Below, in pieces: positions 1-5,439 of a stretch of 5,439 nucleotides of DNA. How positions within the stretch are numbered: the first letter of the stretch is position 1; every line of letters starts with the position of its first letter. Origin of the DNA: Bacteroidales bacterium (GTDB lineage Bacteria > Bacteroidota > Bacteroidia > Bacteroidales > UBA932). The position numbers and the translations under genes were made by a program. Under the pieces are notes generated by a model that worked only from the letters and a program-made list of their open reading frames with translations, had not been told where the DNA came from and made no database searches. The DNA is taken from contig JAFWPT010000380.1 of assembly GCA_017509375.1 (NCBI GenBank), forward strand, positions 1 through 5,439, read 5' to 3'.

Positions 1-1
1 T

Positions 2-2698
2 GCCGAGCATTCCGGCGTGGTGGGATATGGGTGGGCTCTTGATTGTGGGGGAGTCATTACCCGCGAGGTTCGCGGGATTCCGGATGAGGGGCCTGTGTTT
101 CAGAATGGCTCCATACTGGGCTGGGCGCAGGCCCGTGCCGAGGGGATAACATATTCATATTCGGGCGTGCGGAGTATCAATTATTCACAGGATGTCGGCC
201 CCTATGGCTTGAATACCATATTGGCAAGGGTTCTCTCGTATGATCCATTATCTGATACTCCGGTATTTGTTACTAGCGCCGGAGTAAAATGCGATCCGTC
301 TCCGGATATTTTCCACTTTAACTTCTGCGGATATTCCGGAGATTTCGTGATGCTGGAGGATGGAACCATCCGTGTGTTCAATTCCAGTGTTCCGTTCGGA
401 GAGTTCAGCGTGTCATTTACTCCGGGAAGTGGCAGCCCCCACTATGCTCAGATAGTCATACGAACCGGGGACGGCTACAAATACTATTTTGGAGGATCTA
501 TCAACAATGTGGAAACCTTCCATGCGACGAGAGCCTCATCGGCTACCTATCCGGCCCCGATGTCATCCGGGGGCTATGGCGTGTATGACAGCGGGCCGTC
601 CTCGGACGTAACAGCCTTCCGTCTTTACAAGATTGAGGCGCCTGCGTCATCCAATTTAAAGGTGGAGTTCAGCTATAGCTCCGAAAGGCAGTTTCAGCGT
701 TCCGTCACGGAAGCCGACCGTACCATCAAGTCGTTTGGATATCAATACGGTCTCGCCAACGGCGGTGGCGGACACCCCACAGAGGATGCCTCTATGGTCT
801 GCGGCCGGTATTATTCACTTCTGGAGTCTGTCAGCGTTAACGGCAATACCGTTGTTTCATTTTCATACCAGAACCGGACGTCCGATGAGGAGAGCGCATC
901 ATCCTATGATTTTTCCAACATCAACAACTATATTATTTCCGCGGGGATAGAAAACGTCGGAGCCTACAAGAAACGCTTGTCAGGCATTACTGTCAGGAAC
1001 AGCTCAAATGAGACGGTGTTGTCTTGCACCCTCACACAGACCTACGCAAACGGAACTCCCAAGATGTTCCTGGCGAAGGTTTCCGGGCTCAAGGAGGGTG
1101 ATTATGATTTCGCATACAATCTCAATGGTGTATACCTACCCAAGAATGATACGAAGTCTACGGACCATTGGGGATATTGGAACGGAAAGTATGTATCCTC
1201 CCTCCGGAGTATCGTAACAGTAGACAGCAATGGTTATCCTGCCAGTGATTTATACAATCAGATTAACGGTGCTTATAAGGAGGCGGCTGCGACGTACTCA
1301 TCTCGCGGCGCCCTCATAACCATTACTTATCCCACCGGAGGGACAACTACTATTTCCTACGAGGGCAATACGGTGAGTCGCCGGAGAACATACTATACGG
1401 ATGCGGCTACCTGCAATCCGTACGAGGTGGGCGGTGTCCGGGTGAAGCAATTAACACACAGCAGTGCAGGCCATGGAAGCATGTTGGACCATGTGACGTA
1501 TCATTATTCGGAGACGAAGAACGGGACTACCTCAGGCATTCTTTCCCAAATGCCCCGCTATGCTTCGTTGGTTAATCTCTCTTTTTATACGGGATCGGCG
1601 TATATGGAGAGCTGCAGTGTCAATGCCCGGATCATTGTATATTCAGGCGCAGCCAGCGGCTTTCCCAATCGGGACGGCCATATCGGATACAGTTCTGTGA
1701 TTGAAGAATATGAAGACGGATCATGGCAGAGAAATACATTTACGTCGGCAGCCCTTACGGCCTATTGCGACAGCCATGATTATGATTCGTGGGATATTGA
1801 GAAACACATTTTTGGGCCCTATGACAGCATAGATATATCGTCTTCCGTTTGGCTTCTTTCTCCGTCCAACAATGACAGGAGGAACATGCGCGGGCATATA
1901 TTGGAGACCGAACTTTATAATGCCGCCGGAACCCTTCGGAAGAGTATCACTTACTCGTATGCAGAAGATGTGGTTGCCATGCAGGGCTTGTTCGTTAACA
2001 CGGCCAGGTATTATGACACGTTCCACTGGTCGGCTCGCAGTCCCCGTCTGGCATCCTCCACAGAAGTAGTTCGTGAATCCGGCGGTAACCTTACCACGAC
2101 AAAGTATTATACATATAATTCCCGCGGACAGGTGACCAGTGAGTCTGTCTATGGCGGTCCCGCGGCCGGAACGCGGAAGACCTATTACCAGTATCTTGCC
2201 GACAGTCTCTCTACCACCCAGATCCCCTCTGCCAAAACAGCAGTAGTGGTTACGCGTTCTGTCAATGGTGCGGAAAGGATTGCATCTAAGCAGAGCTACA
2301 CGTATTCCGAAAACAATGTATGCCCGGCAATAATTAAGGAGTATTATATTCAAACTCCGCCCACGATCACTCCCGGTACCGTCTTCACAACTTCGTGCGG
2401 GGATGCATCCGTGGACAGGACCACAACGTTCACTTATGATTACCGGTACAGGCTCATTCAAGTTTCGTTTACCGGCGGGGGGTATATTACGTACAACTGG
2501 AGTGGTAACCATATTGCTATTAAGAATGAGAACGGCAACAAGAAATCCTACTTCAGTTGGAAGGACTTGGTGGGCCTTTCTTCCATTACCCTCCCTGGCG
2601 GCCAGTTCGAGAGTTATCTTTACGATACGAAGGGCCGACTGCAGCAGGTCAAGGACATGGACAATCACTTGTTGATGAAGTATATTTACTTCTTTAAC
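2..2698 (+). other. N-terminal RHS module, Bacteroidota type (protein domain)
   Basis: Residues 1-899. The order of motifs matches, from memory, the long Bacteroidota YD-repeat proteins: GYGWALDCGGVITREVRG (8-25), FHFNFCGYSGDFV (104-116), TGDGYKYYFGG (155-165), AFRLYKIEAP followed by VEFSY (205-225), YYSLLESVSV (270-279), KKRLSGITV (323-331), TYPTGGTTTISYEGN (442-456), GGVRVKQL (477-484), HIGYSSVIEEY (560-570) and RGHILETELYNAAG (630-643). Later come loose YD repeats at 702-713 (YYTYNSRGQVTS), 811-817 and 874-884 (YDTKGRLQQVK), then LLMKYIYFFN. Short beta-strand-like stretches with alternating aromatic residues predominate and YD repeats are sparse before residue 700. The expected fold is the wall of an RHS cocoon, as in the TcB half of Tc toxins; that comparison is inference. 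No enzyme motif was seen. Confidence 0.85.
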
Positions 2699-5439
2699 AA
2701 TGATGCCGGCTCTTCTCCTATAACCGGATTGGGAGGGGATAATTACATTGCCCGGCAGGTTTTTACATCAAGCAGCGGCAGCAGCTCATACAAGGATGTT
2801 GTATACTACAATGGATTGGGATATGAGGAGCAGCAAGTGAAGTCGGACTGGCTTTCCCCTTTGGCCTCATGGTATCTTCCGCTTGTTTATGATGCCATGC
2901 GCCGCCCGGATGCCATCGGATACCTCCCCTATGTTGAGACGACGGGAAATGCCCAAATGGATGCAGGCGCCATCAGTAATCAGACTAGTTTTTACCAGGA
3001 GAGGTATTCCGACTCACGGGGTTATACCACCCGTTCATATGAAAGTTCTCCGGAGGGTAGGCCGACCCAAGCCGTTAAGGCAGGCTTGGCATGGAGCAGT
3101 CATCCCTCCACGCTTTCTTACCGTGTTTCAGAGCAGGCGGACTCAATCCTCAATTTATCCTTCGCGCACAGCACTTCGAACCCCACGGTTACGTTCGGCG
3201 GCTTCCATTCAGGGGAGGGACTCTTATGCACGACGGAAACGGACGAGGATGGCCGTGAGACACGTTCATTCACGGACCCGTTTGGCCGGCTCATCTGTTC
3301 CCGCCAGATGGATGTAGGCGTCGGAAATGCTGATACGTATTATGTGTATGACCTTCGAGACAGTCTGGTGTGCGTGATCGCTTCCGAAGCCGCTGCGAAA
3401 ATCCGGTCCGGCCAGGTTAGCAGTTTTACCTTTGGAGATACGTTCTCTTCCGGCGGCTGTTTCCTGACATGGCGGGATGGTTTCGGACGGCCCGTGGGTA
3501 CATCGGCCCCCGGGGGCGGCAGGATTACTACCCAATATGATTCGAGGGGACGTGTCAGCGTAGCCCGGTCGGCACAGATGAGTGCCAATAACTTTGGGAA
3601 GGTGTATAATTATGATACTTATGACAGGGTGACATCGGAGACATTTCGGCAAACGAATGGCACTCTGGAATATGGCGGCCGGAGGGATTTTTCGTATTAT
3701 AGTTATACCAACGGTTCAGGAACGGATTTTGGCTCAAGTTATGCGTTTGTTCCGGATGAGGCGGCCTCCCTTGCCGACAGGGAGACGACAAATATCAAGG
3801 GGTTCCTGAAGCATGAGATTCTCCGGCCGGTTCTTGAGATGGACAAGACCAACCATGACGGGTTTACTCGTGGGAAGGAATACTATTATGACAAGCACGG
3901 AAGGGTAATACAGACAGTGGAAGTGGACTCCGATGGCTGGAAGGCCCGTTACTCCAACAAGTACGACTTTCTCGGGAACATCATCAAGACGCGTGAGATT
4001 CATATTTCTCCCACAGGGGATTCCACGGTGTTGGTCTCTACATATACTCGTAAAATCCGTGGCCATGTGGAGTCGTATGCGAGAATTTTGAACGGCACCG
4101 CCCTTCCGACATACACATATACTTATGATGAGCTTGGGATGCTTTCCAGGCGGTCCTGCGCTTCGTTCTTCCAGGACTACAGTTACAATATCCACGGGTG
4201 GGAAAACGGATCGCGGGCGTATAATTCATCGACCGACCTCTTTGTGGAGAATCTACGCTATGAAAGCCCCGTTAAAGCCGAATCTGTAGCCCTGTGGTCC
4301 GGCAAGATATCCGAGACAGCCTCATCGTTGCATGGTTACGCGGAACAGGTATACGGCTATTCCTATGATAATGCATGGAGACTTTCTTTGGCTAATCATT
4401 ATGATGGAAGCATCCCTGTGCTGAAAGAGGTTGAGAAGGACATCTTGTACGACATGGATGGTAATTTGCTGGCCCTTAAGCGGTACGGGACATCTGCGCT
4501 GGAAAACAACCTAACGTATTCGTATTCGGAAGGGAAACTGACCTCTGTTGCCGATGGGGTTGACAGCCAGACATATACCTATACCTATGATGCCAACGGC
4601 AATATGCTTACCGACAGCCGGAAAGGAATCCAGTTAGTATACAATGTCCTGAATCTTCCTGTGAAAGTGCTGTCCGGTGGTTCGGTCCTTGCGCAGTATG
4701 AGTATCTGGTAGATGGTACTAAGCTTTCTGCCGTTTCGGGAAATGGTGTAGGATACAAGTACCGCGGGAATTTCCTATACTCCGTGGATGCATCCGGAAA
4801 CGAGACGCTGGAGAGCATTGGCTGCGACGAGGGCCGGGTTGTGGTTACGTACAGTAGTACGGGCGTGCCTACCTACAAAGATTACTGGCAGGTGAAGGAC
4901 CACCTTGGGAGCGTGCGGGCGGTCTACGACCTTTCTACTACGGGTACGATAGACTCCAAGAAGAAGGAATTGAGCGATTATCAGCCTTACGGCAATAGAA
5001 TTGCACGTACATCCACGTCCTACAACCACTGGCGTTTCTCAGGGAAGGAGGAGCAGAAGATAGACGGTACGGACTTCGGACTGCTTGACTTCGGGGCTAG
5101 ATATTATGACCCTTGGCTGGCTCGTTGGACAACGCAGGACCCCCTGGCCCACAAGTATGCGGGAATTAATCCGTATGTTTACTGCAATGGAGATCCGGTG
5201 AATTTGGTGGATGTGGAGGGGAAGGATTGGTACACAGTTGAGGAAAAAGAAACAATTGAGTATAAATATGATGATAATATCGCCAGTCAGAAGGACCTAG
5301 ATAAAAGAGGAATTAAGGGGAATTATATTGGCCCCGTCGCATTTAATGAGTCGGGAGACACATATTATAGTTTGTTTGGTGAGACTGTTCGCTATCGTGA
5401 TTCGAGTGGGAAATTGACATTTGAAGGACAAATGTACCA
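2..5439 (+). CDS. Giant RHS/YD-repeat protein, partial at both ends
   Basis: The phase starting at base 2 is open for 1,812 codons and carries recognisable RHS motifs throughout, so this is one gene missing both ends. Order: Bacteroidota N-terminal RHS module (residues 1-899), Gly/Ser linker (900-912), DUF6443-like segment (913-1053), YD repeats (about 1078-1632), RHS-associated core (1633-1743) and the first 69 residues of a C-terminal tip. The missing N-terminus probably holds a signal peptide and roughly 100 residues, because GYGWALDCGGVITREVRG normally lies near the front of such proteins. RHS proteins of known structure form a beta-barrel cocoon around a C-terminal effector; export to the surface or delivery to a neighbouring cell is inferred here. 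No frameshift or internal stop was found. Family assignment is very secure; role, export route and cargo are not determined. Confidence 0.96.
2699..2737 (+). other. Gly/Ser-rich linker between two RHS modules
   Basis: Residues 900-912 read NDAGSSPITGLGG, a short flexible stretch. It lies between the last strand of the N-terminal module (LLMKYIYFFN) and the NYIARQVFT motif that opens the DUF6443-like segment. In Bacteroidota proteins I recall, the first motif tends to sit near a C-terminus and the second near a mature N-terminus, so this may be the scar of a gene fusion. No ribosome binding site, start or stop in the coding phase is visible here that would divide the frame into two genes. Confidence 0.5.
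2738..3160 (+). other. DUF6443-like segment (protein domain)
   Basis: Residues 913-1053. The motif series follows DUF6443 as I remember it: DNYIARQVFT (913-922), VVYYNGLGYEEQQV (933-946; usual form YYDGLGRPVQ), YDAMRRPDAIGYLPY (963-977; usual form YD-GR-YLPY), SFYQERY (996-1002), ESSPEGRPTQAV (1014-1025; usual form ENSPLNR) and GLAW (1028-1031; usual form PGNAW). Several normally constant residues have changed, notably the GRPVQ part, so a standard profile might score it weakly. The domain is normally found just after the signal peptide of Bacteroidota RHS proteins and has no known biochemical activity that I can name. Its place in mid-protein is the odd feature. A run of YD-type repeats follows it. 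Confidence 0.72.
3233..4897 (+). repeat. Diverged YD (RHS) repeat array at protein level
   Basis: Residues 1078-1632 contain many copies of the loose pattern YD-x(2)-G-x-hydrophobic. Clear copies start at residues 1116 (YDLRDSLV), 1179 (YDSRGRVS), 1204 (YDTYDRVT), 1296 (YDKHGRVIQ), 1321 (YDFLGNII), 1375 (YDELGMLS), 1455 (YDNAWRLS), 1483 (YDMDGNLL) and 1529 (YDANGNMLT). Related forms are DEDGRETRSFTDPFGRLI (1081-1098) and YNVLNLPVKVLSGG (1547-1560). The last part, QYEYLVDGTKL then GYKYRGNFLY and LESIGCDEGRVV, is the usual lead-in to the core in Bacteroidota. Copies are about 20-90 residues apart and well diverged in DNA, so this is an old protein repeat and not a recent tandem duplication. These repeats form the spiral beta wall in solved RHS structures. 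Confidence 0.9.
4898..5230 (+). other. RHS repeat-associated core domain
   Basis: Residues 1633-1743. The diagnostic motifs occur in order: DHLGSVRAVYD (1633-1643), DYQPYGNRI (1659-1667), RFSGKEEQ (1678-1685), GLLDFGARYYDPWLARW (1693-1709), TTQDPL (1710-1715), NPYVYCNGDPVNLVD (1723-1737) and VEGKDW (1738-1743). In RHS and TcC proteins this domain closes the cocoon and acts as an intramolecular aspartyl protease that frees the C-terminal tip. The candidate aspartates are D1713 (QDPL) and D1737 (VDVEG), 24 residues apart, close to the gap I count between the two DPxG motifs of classic RHS cores. The second motif reads DVEG and lacks the usual proline; the first lacks the glycine of DPxG. Autocleavage here is inferred only. 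Confidence 0.95.
5231..5439 (+). other. Start of the variable C-terminal tip, truncated
   Basis: Residues 1744-1812 plus two bases of the next codon. The sequence after the core is rich in Lys, Glu, Tyr and Asp. It includes SQKDLDKRGIKGNYIG (1762-1777), a connecting motif that I believe recurs after the core in several Bacteroidota RHS proteins (memory, not searched), then SGDTYYSLFGETVRY and SGKLTFEGQMY. Counting by hand, 79 of 209 bases here are G or C (38%), against 101 of 190 (53%) in 5041..5230. That change is expected where a conserved RHS body meets an exchangeable tip. The stretch looks like a beta-rich linker; no toxin fold, catalytic motif, stop codon or immunity gene can be seen before the window ends. 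Confidence 0.75.

Noticed and set aside
1721..2668. 315-codon minus-strand ORF as a real gene
   Set aside because: It is codon-aligned antisense to the RHS frame, which shows family motifs over the same span (YYTYNSRG, YDTKGRLQQVK). Its product is rich in Gly, Arg, Ile and Cys with no recognisable domain, and it opens with GTG opposite a sense His codon.
2690..2740. A hidden gene boundary (stop, ribosome site and new start) between the two modules
   Set aside because: The phase from base 2 stays open through this stretch with no stop and no in-frame ATG with a ribosome site, so one continuous gene is the simplest reading.
2883..3317. 144-codon plus-strand ORF in another phase
   Set aside because: It lies inside the DUF6443-like segment and is rich in Arg, Pro, Met and Ser, typical of a shifted reading of a coding sequence. 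The phase from base 2 carries the recognisable motifs.
3266..4195. Minus-strand ORFs of 78-153 codons in the second half
   Set aside because: All overlap the motif-bearing RHS frame. The two longest are codon-aligned antisense frames; the shorter ones have unusual compositions and no family resemblance.
5231..5439. Naming a toxin activity for the tip
   Set aside because: Only 69 residues are visible, with no catalytic motif, and they may be linker. Any toxin class would be a guess.
1..5439. Frameshift or pseudogene; RNA genes, CRISPR, insertion sequences, promoters or terminators
   Set aside because: The whole frame was read codon by codon without a stop, and family motifs stay in one phase from start to end. 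No regular direct repeats with spacers, transposase motifs, tRNA-like folds or non-coding gaps were seen.

Overview
The window is one uninterrupted reading frame on the + strand, in the phase starting at base 2. It runs off both ends: 1,812 whole codons (2..5437) with no stop, then two bases of a further codon. It encodes most of a very large RHS/YD-repeat protein. Residue numbers below count from the codon at base 2, so residue n starts at base 3n-1. Start codon, signal peptide, promoter, stop, terminator and downstream genes all lie outside. I found no second gene, RNA gene, insertion sequence, CRISPR array or intergenic DNA. The protein motifs are those of Bacteroidota RHS proteins, and G+C near one half would fit a Bacteroidales member; genus cannot be decided.

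Layout: (1) 2..2698, an N-terminal module opening inside the hallmark GYGWALDCGGVITREVRG and ending at a YD repeat followed by LLMKYIYFFN. (2) 2699..2737, a short Gly/Ser-rich linker. (3) 2738..3160, a segment resembling DUF6443, which I know mainly as an N-terminal domain of separate Bacteroidota RHS proteins. (4) 3233..4897, diverged YD repeats. (5) 4898..5230, the RHS-associated core (DHLGSVRAVYD ... ARYYDPWLARW ... NPYVYCNGDPVNLVDVEG). (6) 5231..5439, the start of a C-terminal tip cut off by the window, with a clear fall in G+C.

By analogy with solved RHS and Tc B/C proteins, the beta-rich repeats would form a hollow shell, the core would plug it and cleave the chain, and the tip would be the variable cargo, often a toxin with an immunity gene just downstream. 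That role is inference here: the tip's effector domain, if any, is not visible.

The two points most worth following are that the protein looks like two usually separate Bacteroidota RHS proteins joined end to end (junction near 2690-2740), and that the tip starts in the last 209 bases with a composition break.
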